Counted from the first letter of the stretch, positions 1 through 10,427 are shown. The stretch: DNA of 64,000 nucleotides from Streptomyces sp. KMM 9044 (GCF_024701375.2 NZ_CP113910.1:3224001-3288000); one strand, 5' to 3'. Program-made: numbers and translations. The notes: generated from the letters alone by a model not told the origin.

Positions 1-1134
1 CTCGCCCTGGCCGTGTTCGGCACGCTCCTCTCCGTCCAGTTGCTCGGCGACGAGCCCCCGGCCCGGCAGAGAACCGCCGGCACACGGACCACACCGGACG
101 CGTTCCGGGCGTGGGAGGCGGCGCCGTCGGGCAAGCCGGGCAGCCCGCAGTGCTCGTACGGGGCCGACCGGCTGGTGTGTGCCCTGGCGGGGTCGGTGTT
201 CGCCCTCGACCCCGACGACGGCCGCCTGCTGTGGCGGCACGCCACCGCGCGGACGTCGGTGAGCGGACCGCCGGTCGTGTCGGGCGGGCTCGTGCAGCCC
301 GCCCTGGAATTGGGCAGCGGCCCGGAGGCACTCGACCCGGGCTCGGGGAAGCCCCGGTGGCGGCAGGACGCCGCCGAGTACAACGGCCTGACCGGAGCCG
401 GGGACATGCTGCTGCTCACCGGCGCCGACGGCACGGCCACCGGCATGGACAGCGCCTCGGGCGACGTGCTGTGGACCGGGCGGGTGCCGGGGCACGACGC
501 TCCGTACTTCCGCACGTTCGCGGGGGATCCGCTGGCCTACGTGGCAAGCACGTCGGACGACGGTTCCAGCACGCGGGTCACGGCGGTCGATCCGCGGTCC
601 GGTGCGGTGCGCTGGGACGCCCGGCTGGAGGGCATGCTGACGCCGGTCGGCATCACGGGCGAGGCGGTCGTCCTCGCCTTCGACGACCCGGTCCTCGGCG
701 ACACGCAGGCCCTGGTCCGCTACACACCGGGCAGCGGGGAGACGCGCCGGGTGACGCTGCCCGTACCGCTGGCCCAGGGGCACGGCACCGTGCACGGGAA
801 CATCGCCTATCTGACGGGAACCGGCGGCAGGCTGGTGGCCGTCGACATGGCCGCGCTGCGGCAGCGGTGGAGCCTGGAGACGGGTGTCGCCCGCGGGTCC
901 GCGCCGGTCGCGGACGGGCGGCACGTCTACTTCACGGCGCCGGACGGCCGGCTGCTCGCCGTGGACGCGCGCGAGGGACGGCTGGCCGGGCAGACGGCAC
1001 CCCGGATGGGTGACCACCCCGACCGCGTGGCCGCCACCCTGCCGGAACCGGTGATCGCCGACGGCCATGTCCACGCCACAGCCCCCGACGGCACGGTCTT
1101 CGCCGTGGACGGCCGCGACCCGGTGGACTGGTAG
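1..1134 (+). CDS. PQQ-like beta-propeller protein, C-terminal part (5' truncated by window)
   Basis: The reading frame is open from base 1, so the gene starts upstream. The first visible residues (LALAVFGTLLSVQLLG) look like a membrane segment. After it come about 340 extracytoplasmic residues with repeated blades in which a hydrophobic strand ends in an ALDP, AVDP or AVDG turn followed by G-x-x-x-W (e.g. FALDPDDGRLLWRH, AVDPRSGAVRWDA). This is typical of PQQ-binding-like/quinoprotein propellers. In Streptomyces such domains often form the outer sensor of a Ser/Thr kinase, and I remember a kinase next to ilvD, but no kinase domain is visible here. The gene converges on ilvD across a hairpin terminator. 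Confidence 0.8.
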   Translation, partial: LALAVFGTLLSVQLLGDEPPARQRTAGTRTTPDAFRAWEAAPSGKPGSPQCSYGADRLVCALAGSVFALDPDDGRLLWRHATARTSVSGPPVVSGGLVQPALELGSGPEALDPGSGKPRWRQDAAEYNGLTGAGDMLLLTGADGTATGMDSASGDVLWTGRVPGHDAPYFRTFAGDPLAYVASTSDDGSSTRVTAVDPRSGAVRWDARLEGMLTPVGITGEAVVLAFDDPVLGDTQALVRYTPGSGETRRVTLPVPLAQGHGTVHGNIAYLTGTGGRLVAVDMAALRQRWSLETGVARGSAPVADGRHVYFTAPDGRLLAVDAREGRLAGQTAPRMGDHPDRVAATLPEPVIADGHVHATAPDGTVFAVDGRDPVDW

Positions 1135-1150
1135 GACCCACGGAACACGG

Positions 1151-1186
1151 CGGGGCTCACAGAACACCATGGTTCCGTGAGCCCCG
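1151..1186. terminator. Bidirectional hairpin between propeller gene and ilvD
   Basis: A 15-bp stem (CGGGGCTCACAGAAC against its complement, one mismatch) with a 6-nt loop lies between two convergent stop codons. There is no U-tract, as is common for Streptomyces terminators. Confidence 0.75.
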
Positions 1187-1201
1187 TGGGAGCCGGGCGG
1201 T

Positions 1202-3055
1202 TCAGCCCAGCTTCGATACGTCCCGCACCGCGCCCTTGTCGGCGCTCGTGGCCATCGCCGCGTACGCCTTCAGGGCCGCCGAGACCTTGCGTTCACGGTT
1301 CTTCGGGGCGTACACGCCGTCCAGTGCCTGCTCGCGGCGGGCCAGCTCGGCGTCGTCGACCAGCAGCTCGACCGAGCGGTTCGGGATGTCGATGCGGACG
1401 CGGTCGCCGTCCTCGACCAGGGCGATGGTGCCGCCCGAGGCCGCCTCCGGGGAGGCGTGGCCGAGGGAGAGGCCGGACGTGCCGCCGGAGAACCGGCCGT
1501 CGGTGACCAGGGCGCAGGCCTTTCCGAGACCGCGGCTCTTCAGGTACGACGTCGGGTAGAGCATCTCCTGCATGCCGGGACCGCCCTTGGGGCCCTCGTA
1601 ACGGATGACGACGACGTCACCCCCCTTGACCTGCTTGGTGAGGATCTTCTCGACGGCCTCGTCCTGGGACTCGCAGACGACCGCCGGGCCCTCGAAGGTC
1701 CAGATCGACTCGTCGACGCCGGCCGTCTTGACCACGCAGCCGTCCACGGCGAGGTTGCCGCGCAGCACGGCCAGGCCGCCGTCCTTGGAGTACGCGTGCT
1801 CGGCGGAGCGGATGCAGCCGCCCTCGTCGTCCTCGTCGAGGGTGTCCCAGCGCTCGGACTGGGAGAACGCCTCGGCGGAGCGGACGCAGCCGGGAGCGGC
1901 GTGCCACATCTCCACAGCCTCCGGGGACGGGGAGCCGCCTCGGATGTCCCAGGTCTTGAGCCAGTCGGCCAGGGTGGGGCTGTGGACGGAGTACACGTCC
2001 TCGTTCAGCAGGCCGGCGCGGTGCAGTTCGCCGAGCAGGGCGGGGATGCCTCCCGCGCGGTGCACGTCCTCCATGTAGTACGTACGGCTCTTGGCGACGT
2101 TCGGCGCGACCTTCGCCAGGCAGGGGACGCGGCGCGAGAGGGCGTCGATCTCGGTCAGGCCGAAGGGCACCTCCGCCTCCTGGGCCGCGGCCAGCAGGTG
2201 CAGGATCGTGTTGGTGGAACCGCCCATGGCGATGTCCAGCGCCATCGCGTTCTCGAACGCGGCGACGGTGGCGACGCTGCGGGGCAGGACCGTGTCGTCG
2301 TCCTGCTCGTAGTAGCGGCGGGTGATGTCCATGACCGTGCGGGCGGCGTTCTCGTAGAGCGCCCTGCGAGCCGTGTGGGTGGCGAGGACCGAGCCGTTGC
2401 CCGGGAGGGACAGGCCGATGGCCTCGGTGAGGCAGTTCATCGAGTTGGCGGTGAACATGCCGGAGCAGGAGCCGCAGGTCGGACAGGCGTTCTCCTCGAT
2501 GCGCAGGACGTCCGCGTCGGAGATCTTGTCGTTGGCGGCGTCCACCATCGCGTCGATCAGGTCCAGCGTGCGGACCGTGCCGTCGACCAGCGTCGCCCGG
2601 CCTGCCTCCATGGGGCCGCCGGAGACGAAGACCGTCGGGATGTTCAGCCGCAGGGCGGCGTTGAGCATGCCCGGGGTGATCTTGTCGCAGTTGGAGATGC
2701 AGATCAGGGCGTCCGCGCAGTGGGCCTCGACCATGTACTCCACGCTGTCCGCGATCAGGTCGCGGGAGGGCAGGGAGTACAGCATGCCGCCGTGGCCCAT
2801 CGCGATGCCGTCGTCGACGGCGATCGTGTTGAACTCGCGCGGGATGCCGCCGGCCGCGACGACCGCCTCGCTGACGATCCTGCCGACCGGCGCGAGGTGG
2901 GTGTGACCGGGGACGAACTCCGTGAAGCTGTTGGCGACGGCGACGACCGGCTTCCGGCCGATGTCCGCACCCGGTACGCCGGAGGCTCGCATCAGGGCGC
3001 GCGCGCCCGCCATGTTGCGGCCGTGGGTGACTGTGCGGGACCTCAGCTCGGGCAT
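1202..3055 (-). CDS. ilvD: Dihydroxy-acid dehydratase
   Basis: IlvD dehydrates 2,3-dihydroxy-isovalerate and its isoleucine-pathway analogue to the 2-oxo acids in branched-chain amino acid synthesis, using an Fe-S cluster in the cytoplasm. The 617-residue protein has the usual length. It carries the two IlvD/Edd signatures with cluster cysteines ([12 protein letters not shown] near residue 120 and [18 protein letters not shown] near 190) and the C-terminal [16 protein letters not shown] motif. The ATG at 3055 begins [12 protein letters not shown], the expected N-terminus, behind a GAGCG-type ribosome site. It is monocistronic, with 167 bp upstream before the TetR gene end. No T-box or leader peptide was recognised. 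Confidence 0.97.
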   Translation of the reverse strand: MPELRSRTVTHGRNMAGARALMRASGVPGADIGRKPVVAVANSFTEFVPGHTHLAPVGRIVSEAVVAAGGIPREFNTIAVDDGIAMGHGGMLYSLPSRDLIADSVEYMVEAHCADALICISNCDKITPGMLNAALRLNIPTVFVSGGPMEAGRATLVDGTVRTLDLIDAMVDAANDKISDADVLRIEENACPTCGSCSGMFTANSMNCLTEAIGLSLPGNGSVLATHTARRALYENAARTVMDITRRYYEQDDDTVLPRSVATVAAFENAMALDIAMGGSTNTILHLLAAAQEAEVPFGLTEIDALSRRVPCLAKVAPNVAKSRTYYMEDVHRAGGIPALLGELHRAGLLNEDVYSVHSPTLADWLKTWDIRGGSPSPEAVEMWHAAPGCVRSAEAFSQSERWDTLDEDDEGGCIRSAEHAYSKDGGLAVLRGNLAVDGCVVKTAGVDESIWTFEGPAVVCESQDEAVEKILTKQVKGGDVVVIRYEGPKGGPGMQEMLYPTSYLKSRGLGKACALVTDGRFSGGTSGLSLGHASPEAASGGTIALVEDGDRVRIDIPNRSVELLVDDAELARREQALDGVYAPKNRERKVSAALKAYAAMATSADKGAVRDVSKLG

Positions 3056-3222
3056 CGTCGCTCGCTCCTTCAGACCTTCTCGGGGTGCCGGGGTCAGAGA
3101 ATTCTGACTGTCGTCGAGCGTACGCCCGTCATCCAGTGCGCGGGACGGCGCGTCCGTAATGCGGGATACGCATCTCAGTGCGAGGGGTGCGGGGCTGCGG
3201 TGAGCGGACGGGGCACGGTGCG

Positions 3223-3873
3223 TCAGCGGCCGGTGAGGTGGCCCTGGACCACCGGCGCCACCCGTCTGATGATCTGCTCGGGGTCGGCCGAGGCCAGCGG
3301 TTCGATCTTGATCACGTACCGGATCATCGCGATCCCGACCAGCTGGGCGGCGGCGAGCTCGGCACGCAGCTCCGCGTCCGCCAGGTCGAGCTGCCCCGCG
3401 ATACGGCGCAGCAGCTGGCCGGCGACCAGGCGACGGAAGACACCGGCGGCAGTCTCGTTGTTCACGGCGGACCGGATGATCGCGAGCAGCGGAGCCCGGG
3501 TCACCGGGTTCTCCCACAGACCGAGGATCATCCGGGTCATCCGCTCCCCGACCTCCTCCAACGGAGCGTCGAGAACCGCTTGGCGACCCTCGAGCACCGG
3601 GGCGAAGGCGACCTCGACGGCCGCCTCGAACACCTGCTCCTTGGTGCCGAAGTAGTGGTGCACGAGCGCGGCGTCGACCCCGGCCGACTTGGCGATGCCC
3701 CGCACGGATGTCTTGTCGTACCCATGTTCGGAGAACTCCTCGCGGGCCGCGCCCAGGATGCGGTCGCGGGTGTCGGCCGACTCCGTGCGCGGTGGCCGGC
3801 CACGGCGCCGGGGTACGGTGCCGTGGCGGCCTGGGGACACGTCCGGGCCTCCGGGGGCGCGGGCGCCGGTCAT
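3223..3873 (-). CDS. TetR family transcriptional regulator
   Basis: This 216-residue protein has an N-terminal TetR helix-turn-helix ([36 protein letters not shown] pattern, about residues 34-75, ending in [14 protein letters not shown]). A C-terminal ligand/dimer domain with the TetR_C layout follows. An arginine/proline-rich segment (RRRGRPPR) precedes the DNA-binding domain. Its ATG overlaps the stop of the upstream isomerase gene by 4 bp (ATGA), so the two are translationally coupled. The ligand and target genes cannot be read from the sequence; ilvD lies downstream on the same strand but with its own leader. Confidence 0.93.
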   Translation of the reverse strand: MTGARAPGGPDVSPGRHGTVPRRRGRPPRTESADTRDRILGAAREEFSEHGYDKTSVRGIAKSAGVDAALVHHYFGTKEQVFEAAVEVAFAPVLEGRQAVLDAPLEEVGERMTRMILGLWENPVTRAPLLAIIRSAVNNETAAGVFRRLVAGQLLRRIAGQLDLADAELRAELAAAQLVGIAMIRYVIKIEPLASADPEQIIRRVAPVVQGHLTGR

Positions 3874-4703
3874 CGGCGCGGTGTCCGCAGCGCCGAGGCC
3901 GCCGACGCCAGGTGCAGGCGGGTGAACGCCAGCGCCTCCTCCAGGTCGGCCTCGCGCTCGGCGCCGGACATGGCGCGGCGGGTGTTGACCTCGATGACGA
4001 CATGGCCGTCGAAGCCACTGTGGGCGAGGCGCTCCAGCACCTCGGCGCAGGGCTGGTCACCGCGGCCGGGCACGAGATGCTCGTCCTTGGCCGAGCCCCG
4101 GCCGTCGGCGAGGTGGAGGTGACCGAGGCGGTCGCCCATGCGGTCGAGCATCCCGAGGGTGTCGGTACGGGATGTCGAGGCGTGGCTGAGATCCATCGTG
4201 AAGTGGCGGTAGTCGTCCTTGGTGACGTCCCAGTCGGGGGCGTAGGCGAGCATCTCGCGGTCGCGGTAGCGCCAGGGGTACATGTTCTCGACGGCGAACC
4301 GCACATCCGTCTCGTCCGCCATCCGCCAGATTCCGTCGACGAAGTCGCGGGCGTACTGGCGCTGCCAGCGGAACGGCGGATGGACGACGACCGTGGCGGC
4401 ACCGAGCCTCTCGGCGGCGGAACGGGCCCGCTGGAGCTTGGTCCAGGGGTCGGTGGACCACACGCGCTGCGTGATGAGCAGGCAGGGGGCGTGCACGGCG
4501 AGGACGGGGATGCGGTGGTAGTCGCTGAGCCGGCGCAACGCCTCGATGTCCTGGCTGACCGGATCGGTCCACACCATGACCTCGACACCGTCGTACCCGA
4601 GGCGCGCGGCGATCTCGAAGGCCGTCGCCGTCGACTCCGGATAGACGGAGGCCGTCGACAGAGCGACCTTCGCATCCGGGATGCGCACCGCTGGATCTGC
4701 CAC
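3870..4703 (-). CDS. Sugar phosphate isomerase/epimerase (AP-endonuclease-2 TIM barrel)
   Basis: The 277-residue protein has the xylose-isomerase-like TIM-barrel pattern of the AP_endonuc_2 family. Metal-ligand regions include [28 protein letters not shown] and [10 protein letters not shown]. The substrate is unknown; the family covers sugar epimerases, inosose enzymes and others. GTG at 4703 (residues [13 protein letters not shown]) was chosen because conservation as I remember it starts there, and the upstream frame is low-complexity. It is the first gene of a coupled pair with the TetR gene. Confidence 0.88.
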   Translation of the reverse strand: MADPAVRIPDAKVALSTASVYPESTATAFEIAARLGYDGVEVMVWTDPVSQDIEALRRLSDYHRIPVLAVHAPCLLITQRVWSTDPWTKLQRARSAAERLGAATVVVHPPFRWQRQYARDFVDGIWRMADETDVRFAVENMYPWRYRDREMLAYAPDWDVTKDDYRHFTMDLSHASTSRTDTLGMLDRMGDRLGHLHLADGRGSAKDEHLVPGRGDQPCAEVLERLAHSGFDGHVVIEVNTRRAMSGAEREADLEEALAFTRLHLASAASALRTPRR

Positions 4704-4953
4704 GAGGGACAGCGTACGGGGTGTGTTCGACGGGTGGGACGCGGACGGCCGGCTTCGGCCAGGGGCCGTCCGGCGTGGCCGCGGCCACGTGTCCGCAGGG
4801 CACGGGACGCTTCGTCCGTTCGAGGGACCTGCGGTCCGGAAGGCCGCCGTGTGACCGAGCTGACCGGACATCACCGCGCGGCCCGGCTCGCCGCCCACCG
4901 CGCGGTGGGCGTTCACGCCGCCCCGGTACGCCGTCCTCCCGCGCGGGATGCCG

Positions 4954-5886
4954 CTACGCGGGCCCCATGTGGTCCAGGCGGCGCAGGATGACGCCCTCGC
5001 GCAGCGCCCAGGGACAGATCTCCACGGACTCCACCCTGAACAGGTCCATCGCGGCCTCCGCGACCAGTGCCCCGGCGACCAGCTGGCCCGCGCGCGCCTC
5101 GGAGACGCCCGGCAGCTCGGCGCGCTCGGCGGTGGTCATCGCGGACAGCCTCGACGCCCACCCCTCCAGGGACTGGCGCTTCAGCTCGCGCGGGACGTAC
5201 AGGCCCTCGGCGGAGCGGGCGGCTCCCGCGATGCGGGCGAGCTGCTTGAAGGTCTTGGAGGTGGCCACCACGTGGTCCGGCGGGCCGAGGCGGCTGAACT
5301 CGCCGACCGTACGGGCGATCTCCGTGCGAACGTGCCGGCGCAGCGCCCGGACGTCATCCGGCGCCGGCGGGTCGCCGGGCAGCCGGGTGCCTGTGAGGCG
5401 GCCGGCGCCCAGCGGCAGTGACACCGCGGCGTCGGGTTCCTCGTCCATCCCGAAGGCGATCTCCAGCGAGCCACCGCCGATGTCGATGACCAGCAGCTTT
5501 CCCGCCGACCAGCCGAACCAGCGGCGGGCGGCGAGAAAGGTCAGCCGGGCCTCCTCCGGACCGGTGAGGACCTGGAGTTCGACTCCGGTCTCCCTGCGCA
5601 CGCGCTCCAGGACCTCACCGGCGTTGCGGGCGTCGCGCACCGCCGAGGTCGCGAACGGCAGCAGTTCCTCGACACCCTTGTCCTCGGCGGCCTGGAGTGC
5701 GTCGCGGACGACCCGGATCACCCGGTCCAGACCGCCGGGACCGATCGATCCGTCCGTGTCCAGCAGCTGTGCGAGGCGCAGCTCCGCCTTGTGGGAGTGC
5801 GCGGGCAACGGACACGCCCCGGGGTGCGCGTCCACCACCAGCAGATGCACCGTGTTCGAACCCACGTCGAGGACACCGAGTCTCAT
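4954..5886 (-). CDS. Ppx/GppA family phosphatase (exopolyphosphatase-type)
   Basis: This 310-residue protein of the ASKHA fold has the phosphate-1 motif [15 protein letters not shown] at the N-terminus and the phosphate-2 motif [12 protein letters not shown] near residue 140. The motifs identify exopolyphosphatase/pppGpp phosphohydrolase. The short length, lacking the C-terminal HD part of E. coli Ppx, matches actinobacterial two-domain Ppx proteins. Polyphosphate or (p)ppGpp is the likely substrate. The ATG at 5886 places the motif at residue 5, as usual. It is transcribed divergently from the cysteine-rich gene at 5982. Confidence 0.92.
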   Translation of the reverse strand: MRLGVLDVGSNTVHLLVVDAHPGACPLPAHSHKAELRLAQLLDTDGSIGPGGLDRVIRVVRDALQAAEDKGVEELLPFATSAVRDARNAGEVLERVRRETGVELQVLTGPEEARLTFLAARRWFGWSAGKLLVIDIGGGSLEIAFGMDEEPDAAVSLPLGAGRLTGTRLPGDPPAPDDVRALRRHVRTEIARTVGEFSRLGPPDHVVATSKTFKQLARIAGAARSAEGLYVPRELKRQSLEGWASRLSAMTTAERAELPGVSEARAGQLVAGALVAEAAMDLFRVESVEICPWALREGVILRRLDHMGPA

Positions 5887-5981
5887 GCACGGAACGCTAC
5901 TGCCCGTCGCATGGCCCGGACCCCGCTCCGGGGCACTCGGTCCGGTGGAGGACCGTGATCCGGGCGACTTACCCTGGACGG

Positions 5982-6836
5982 GTGCCAAAGACGAAAAAGG
6001 CGAAGACCGGCAAGACGGACAAGAAGACCGGACGGGTCAAGCAGAACAAGACCCCCGAATCGGCCGACGGTCCGTCGGGGGTGCCGCCGAACGACGAGAA
6101 GGGCCTCGACTTCGCCCGGGCGTGGGTGGAGTTCCCCGATCCGGCGGACGAGGAGCAGGTGTTCCGCTGCGATCTGACCTGGCTGACCTCTCGCTGGAAC
6201 TGTGTCTTCGGCAGCGGTTGCCAGGGCATCCAGGCGGGCCGTGCGGACGACGGATGCTGCACCCTGGGGGCGCATTTCTCGGACGAGGACGACGAGAAGC
6301 GGGTCGCGGGGCACGTGGCGAGGCTGACACCGGACATCTGGCAGCATCACGACGTGGGAATCCGGGGCGGCTGGGTCTCCGAGGACGAGGACGGTGACCG
6401 CCAGACGCGCCCCTTCGAGGGATCGTGCATCTTCCAGAACCGGCCGGGCTTCGCCGGCGGCATGGGCTGTTCGCTGCACATCCTCGCCGTACGGGAGGGC
6501 CGCGAGCCGCTGGAGACCAAGCCGGACGTGTGCTGGCAGTTGCCGGTCCGGCGGACCTACGACTGGATCGACCGGCCCGACGACACGCGTGTACTGCAGG
6601 TGTCGATCGGTGAGTACGACCGCCGGGGCTGGGGCCCCGGCGGCCACGACCTGCACTGGTGGTGCACGTCGGCGACCTCGGCGCACGGCGCGGGCGACCC
6701 CGTGTACGTGTCCTACCGGGCGGAGCTGACCGAGCTGATGGGCAAGGCCGGTTACGACCGGCTGGCCGAGCTGTGCGAGGAGCGGCTGGCCTCGCAGCTC
6801 CCGCTGCTGGCACCGCATCCGGCGGATCCCGCCTGA
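5982..6836 (+). CDS. Conserved cysteine-rich protein of unknown function
   Basis: The gene encodes 284 residues from a GTG at 5982. A lysine-rich start ([17 protein letters not shown]) is followed by a compact domain with many cysteines and histidines: [56 protein letters not shown] and [12 protein letters not shown]. The Cys spacing suggests bound metal or an Fe-S cluster, somewhat like YkgJ-type proteins, but I cannot assign a family. It has no signal peptide or membrane segment. TACCCT lies about 6 bp upstream of the GTG and there is no clear ribosome site, so a leaderless or very short-leader transcript is possible. I remember close homologues in other Streptomyces annotated as hypothetical. 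Confidence 0.85.
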   Translation: MPKTKKAKTGKTDKKTGRVKQNKTPESADGPSGVPPNDEKGLDFARAWVEFPDPADEEQVFRCDLTWLTSRWNCVFGSGCQGIQAGRADDGCCTLGAHFSDEDDEKRVAGHVARLTPDIWQHHDVGIRGGWVSEDEDGDRQTRPFEGSCIFQNRPGFAGGMGCSLHILAVREGREPLETKPDVCWQLPVRRTYDWIDRPDDTRVLQVSIGEYDRRGWGPGGHDLHWWCTSATSAHGAGDPVYVSYRAELTELMGKAGYDRLAELCEERLASQLPLLAPHPADPA

Positions 6837-6893
6837 TCCACCCGCCGATGTGCGGGACTCGGACCACCGGTCACGGGCCTGAAAGCCACGCGG

Positions 6894-8762
6894 TCACGAC
6901 GCGGACGGACTCGGACCGCCACCCCTGCCCCTGCCCCTGCCCCTGCCCCTGCCCCTGCCCCCACCGGTGCCCTCGTCCTCGGTGGGCGGTGGTGTCGTGT
7001 CCGCCGGGTGGGCGGGGGCGGCCGGGCCTCCGGGCGGTGATTCCGCGGGCGCAGGGCCGGACGCCGGGGGCGGGTCGCTCGGGGCGGGCTCCGACGGGGG
7101 CGGCGACGTGGGCGTCGGGGCCGGGGGTGACGGCGGAGGACCGCCCGGGTCGCCGGGGCTCGGAGACGGACTGCCCGGGGGAGCGGGATGCGCCGTTCCC
7201 GGACTTCCCGGGCTGCCGGGGCCTTCGGAGTGACCGGGGAACGGGGCGTCCGGGAAGGAAGGGCCGGGTGTGTCGCCATGGCCGCGGCTGTCGATGGTCA
7301 CCACGGCACCGGCGGGCGAGACCGCCACCCGCGCGTTCCAGCGGCCGGACGGCTCGCGCAACTGATCGACGTACACCCTGACCGTCAGCGACTGGCCCGC
7401 CCGGAGCGTTCCCGACGACTGGCTCAGGTAGAGCCAGGGCGCCCCCGTCGACGCGGACCAGCGGACCGGTGCGACGCCCCGCGCGGCGAGCGTGATCAGT
7501 GTGGTGTCGCCGCTGTGACCGGCGGTGACGCCCAGCACGGAGGGTCCCCCGTGGCCGGCGCCGGTGACCCCGACGACCTCCACGGACACGTCCGCCCTGC
7601 CGTTCTGACCGCTCTTGCCGTCCCTGCCGAAGGGGCCCCCGGGCCGCGGGCCGGGGTTGCCGGTGTTCTCGTAGCCGCCCGGGCCGTCGAGACCGACGGT
7701 CGAGTCGTCCTGCCGCGCGGAGGCCGACCGGCCGTCCCGGCCCTCGCCGACGGGGGTGCCCCGGTGGGCGGCGTACAGCGCGAGCACGGGCGCGGCGACG
7801 ACGGTGGCGACGACGGTCGTCGTGACCGCACGCGCGCGCAGCCGGTCCCGGCGGGCGACGCGGTCCTTGGGATCCATCGGGAAGCCGCGCCGGTCGAAGC
7901 GGGGCGCGCCGCGCCGCGCGCGCGGATGGTGTGCGAGGGCGGTGCGCAGGGCCGCCCCGGGGGCCGGGAGGACGGGCAGGGCGTCGGGGGTGACGCAGTT
8001 GCCGGGCCAGCGGCCGGGGATGGCACGGCCCGCGGTGCGGCGACAGTGCGGGCAGTCGTCGACGTGCCGGACGAGTTCGCGACGCAGTGCGCTGCTGAGT
8101 ACGAGCCGGTTGTCGCCGGTGAGATGCGCCACACCCGGGCAGGCGCCGGTCTCGACGACGGCGAGTGCCGCGCGGGTGCGCTCGACCTCGCAGGCGGCGG
8201 AGGCGAGGAGTTCGTGGGCGGCGTCCGGCTGCATGCCGAGCACGGCGGCGACCTCGTGGGCCCCGAGGTGGTGCCGGACCGCGAGTTCGAGCGCCTCACG
8301 CTGCTCAGGCGTGGTGCCCGCCGCCTCCGGCCAGGCGAGCAGGGCCAGTTCACGGCGGCGCTGCTCCCGCACCTCCTCGGAGACGGCGGGGACGGCGGTC
8401 CGCGCCGCCCCCTGCCGGTCGGTCCGGCCCGCCACAGGGGTGACCTGACGTTTCTGCCGGGTTTCGGCCAGCTTGCGCAGGCAGGCCCAGCGGGCCAGCG
8501 CGTACAGCCACGCCCTGCGGTCCCCGGGCGCCTCCGGGACGTGCCGGCCGCGGCGCTCCGCGAGCGTGAGGACGTCGGCCAGGGCTGCGGTCGCCGCGTC
8601 GTGGTCGCACAGCACCGACAGGCAGTAGGTGAACAGGCCGTCCAGATACGGTTCGTGGCAGGTGGACGGCCGGTGTGCCAGCGCGCGCGCGGCCCCGCGG
8701 TCGCGCACTTCCCGGTGTGCGCCGGTCGTGCGGGGCGGGATCTCCGGGCCACTGCTCGTCAT
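6894..8762 (-). CDS. ECF-sigma-like / zinc-finger / membrane fusion protein with Ig-like exterior
   Basis: The 622-residue protein reads as a chain of modules. Residues about 35-100 resemble a sigma-70 region 2 (YLDGLFTYCLSVLCDHDAAT ... AWLYALARWACLRKL). About 135-200 resemble region 4 (LALLAWPEAAGTTPEQREAL ... LGMQPDAAHELLASA). A zf-HC2-like anti-sigma finger follows (RHVDDCPHCRR), then a basic segment and one membrane helix (VTTTVVATVVAAPVLALYAA, about 315). Outside is a beta-rich domain, possibly BACON-like (APWLYLSQSSGTLRAGQS), and a Pro/Ser/Gly tail ending in Gly-Arg repeats. This architecture recalls ECF sigma factors with fused anti-sigma and C-terminal extensions. DNA-binding competence is uncertain because the sigma regions are divergent. 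Confidence 0.8.
   Translation of the reverse strand: MTSSGPEIPPRTTGAHREVRDRGAARALAHRPSTCHEPYLDGLFTYCLSVLCDHDAATAALADVLTLAERRGRHVPEAPGDRRAWLYALARWACLRKLAETRQKRQVTPVAGRTDRQGAARTAVPAVSEEVREQRRRELALLAWPEAAGTTPEQREALELAVRHHLGAHEVAAVLGMQPDAAHELLASAACEVERTRAALAVVETGACPGVAHLTGDNRLVLSSALRRELVRHVDDCPHCRRTAGRAIPGRWPGNCVTPDALPVLPAPGAALRTALAHHPRARRGAPRFDRRGFPMDPKDRVARRDRLRARAVTTTVVATVVAAPVLALYAAHRGTPVGEGRDGRSASARQDDSTVGLDGPGGYENTGNPGPRPGGPFGRDGKSGQNGRADVSVEVVGVTGAGHGGPSVLGVTAGHSGDTTLITLAARGVAPVRWSASTGAPWLYLSQSSGTLRAGQSLTVRVYVDQLREPSGRWNARVAVSPAGAVVTIDSRGHGDTPGPSFPDAPFPGHSEGPGSPGSPGTAHPAPPGSPSPSPGDPGGPPPSPPAPTPTSPPPSEPAPSDPPPASGPAPAESPPGGPAAPAHPADTTPPPTEDEGTGGGRGRGRGRGRGRGGGPSPSAS
6925..6960. repeat. 6-bp tandem repeat (CTGCCC x6) in gene 3' end
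   Basis: Six in-frame CTGCCC copies on the plus strand encode alternating Gly-Arg in the extreme C-terminus of the minus-strand fusion protein. Copy-number change would keep the frame. Confidence 0.9.
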
Positions 8763-8970
8763 TCGGCGACCGTAGGCGGCCGGGGGCGGCCCCTTCCGGA
8801 GCCCTGCGCACTTTTAATCCGTACGGGTGAAACGATCCCTCAATCGGGGACGGGAACCCTTCGTTCCACGGGCGGGACGGGGCGATCGGCCCGGTCCCGG
8901 GGCCGGTGACCGTGCCGGTGACCGAGCTCCGGACGCCGGGCTGTCAGTGCCGGGCGCTACGGTTTCGACC

Positions 8971-10380
8971 ATGGCTGCCCGTTCCAAGACCACCAAGGAC
9001 CGACCGTCCTACCGCTGCACCGAGTGCGGCTGGCAGACGGCGAAGTGGCTCGGGCGCTGCCCCGAGTGCCAGGCCTGGGGGACGGTCGAGGAGTACGGCG
9101 TGCCCGCGGTCCGCACGACGGCGCCGGGGCGGGTCACCACCTCCGCCGTGCCCATCGGCCAGGTCGACGGCCGGCAGGCCAAGGCCCGTTCCACCGGCGT
9201 TCCCGAGCTGGACCGGGTGCTCGGCGGCGGGCTGGTCCCCGGCGCGGTGGTGCTCGTCGCGGGCGAGCCCGGTGTCGGCAAGTCCACGCTCCTGCTGGAC
9301 GCCGCGGCCAAGTCGGCGAGCGACGAGCACCGCACGCTCTATGTCACGGGCGAGGAGTCGGCGAGCCAGGTCCGGCTGCGCGCCGACCGGATCCACGCCA
9401 TCGACGACCACCTGTACCTCGCCGCCGAGACGGACCTGTCCGCCGTTCTCGGCCATCTGGACGCGGTGAAGCCGTCTCTGCTGATCCTCGACTCGGTGCA
9501 GACGATCGCCTCCCCGGAACTCGACGGCGCGCCGGGCGGCATGGCCCAGGTGCGCGAGGTGGCGGGCGCGCTGATCCGCGTCTCGAAGGAGCGCGGGATG
9601 TCCACGCTGCTGGTGGGCCATGTCACCAAGGACGGCGCGATCGCGGGGCCGCGCCTGCTGGAGCACCTGGTGGACGTCGTCCTGAGCTTCGAGGGCGACC
9701 GGCACGCGCGTCTGCGCCTGGTCCGGGGTGTCAAGAACCGCTACGGCACCACCGACGAGGTCGGCTGCTTCGAACTGCACGACGAGGGCATCACGGGCCT
9801 GGCCGACCCCAGCGGGCTGTTCCTGACCCGCCGCGCGGAGCCGGTGCCGGGCACCTGCCTGACGGTGACGCTGGAGGGCCGCCGGCCCCTGGTCGCCGAA
9901 GTGCAGGCGCTCACCGTCGACTCGCAGATCCCCTCCCCCCGCCGCACCACGTCGGGACTGGAGACCTCGCGCGTCTCGATGATGCTCGCCGTGCTGGAAC
10001 AGCGCGGCCGCATCAGCGCCCTGGGCAAGCGGGACATCTACTCCGCGACGGTCGGCGGGGTGCGGCTCTCCGAGCCGGCGGCGGATCTGGCGATCGCGCT
10101 CGCCCTGGCGTCGGCGGCGAGCGACACCCCGTTGCCCAAGAACCTGGTCGCGATCGGCGAGGTCGGCCTCGCGGGCGAGGTCAGACGGGTGACGGGGGTG
10201 CAGCGCAGGCTCTCCGAAGCGCACCGCCTGGGCTTCACGCACGCGCTCGTGCCGGGCGATCCGGGCAAGATCCCGTCAGGGATGAAGGTTCTGGAAGTCG
10301 CGGACATAGGGGACGCCCTGCGCGTCCTTCCACGCTCGCGTCGCCGGGACGCCCCACGGGACGAGGAGGACCGCCGGTAG
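8971..10380 (+). CDS. radA: DNA repair protein RadA (Sms)
   Basis: RadA is the RecA-like helicase that drives branch migration during homologous recombination. The 469-residue protein has the N-terminal zinc finger (YRCTECGWQTAKWLGRCPEC), a Walker A motif GEPGVGKST near residue 100, the RadA-specific KNRYG motif (VKNRYGTTDEVG) and a Lon-like C-terminal domain (LPKNLVAIGEVGLAGEVR). The ATG at 8971 starts MAARSKTTKDRP. disA follows 141 bp downstream, the classic radA-disA neighbourhood; DisA activity is known to be inhibited by RadA in Bacillus. Confidence 0.97.
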   Translation: MAARSKTTKDRPSYRCTECGWQTAKWLGRCPECQAWGTVEEYGVPAVRTTAPGRVTTSAVPIGQVDGRQAKARSTGVPELDRVLGGGLVPGAVVLVAGEPGVGKSTLLLDAAAKSASDEHRTLYVTGEESASQVRLRADRIHAIDDHLYLAAETDLSAVLGHLDAVKPSLLILDSVQTIASPELDGAPGGMAQVREVAGALIRVSKERGMSTLLVGHVTKDGAIAGPRLLEHLVDVVLSFEGDRHARLRLVRGVKNRYGTTDEVGCFELHDEGITGLADPSGLFLTRRAEPVPGTCLTVTLEGRRPLVAEVQALTVDSQIPSPRRTTSGLETSRVSMMLAVLEQRGRISALGKRDIYSATVGGVRLSEPAADLAIALALASAASDTPLPKNLVAIGEVGLAGEVRRVTGVQRRLSEAHRLGFTHALVPGDPGKIPSGMKVLEVADIGDALRVLPRSRRRDAPRDEEDRR

Positions 10381-10427
10381 ACTTTGCCCTGGTCTCGCCC
10401 GTCCGTACGAACCGAGTGTGTCAGGGC

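Noticed and set aside
1457..3655. Long plus-strand open frame of 732 codons
   Set aside because: It is antisense to ilvD and the TetR gene and arises from GC-biased third positions; its protein has no family resemblance.
8853..8867. Possible LexA/SOS box upstream of radA (GGAAC-N5-GTTCC)
   Set aside because: The inner spacing is 5 instead of 4 and the outer bases do not fit the actinobacterial SOS box.
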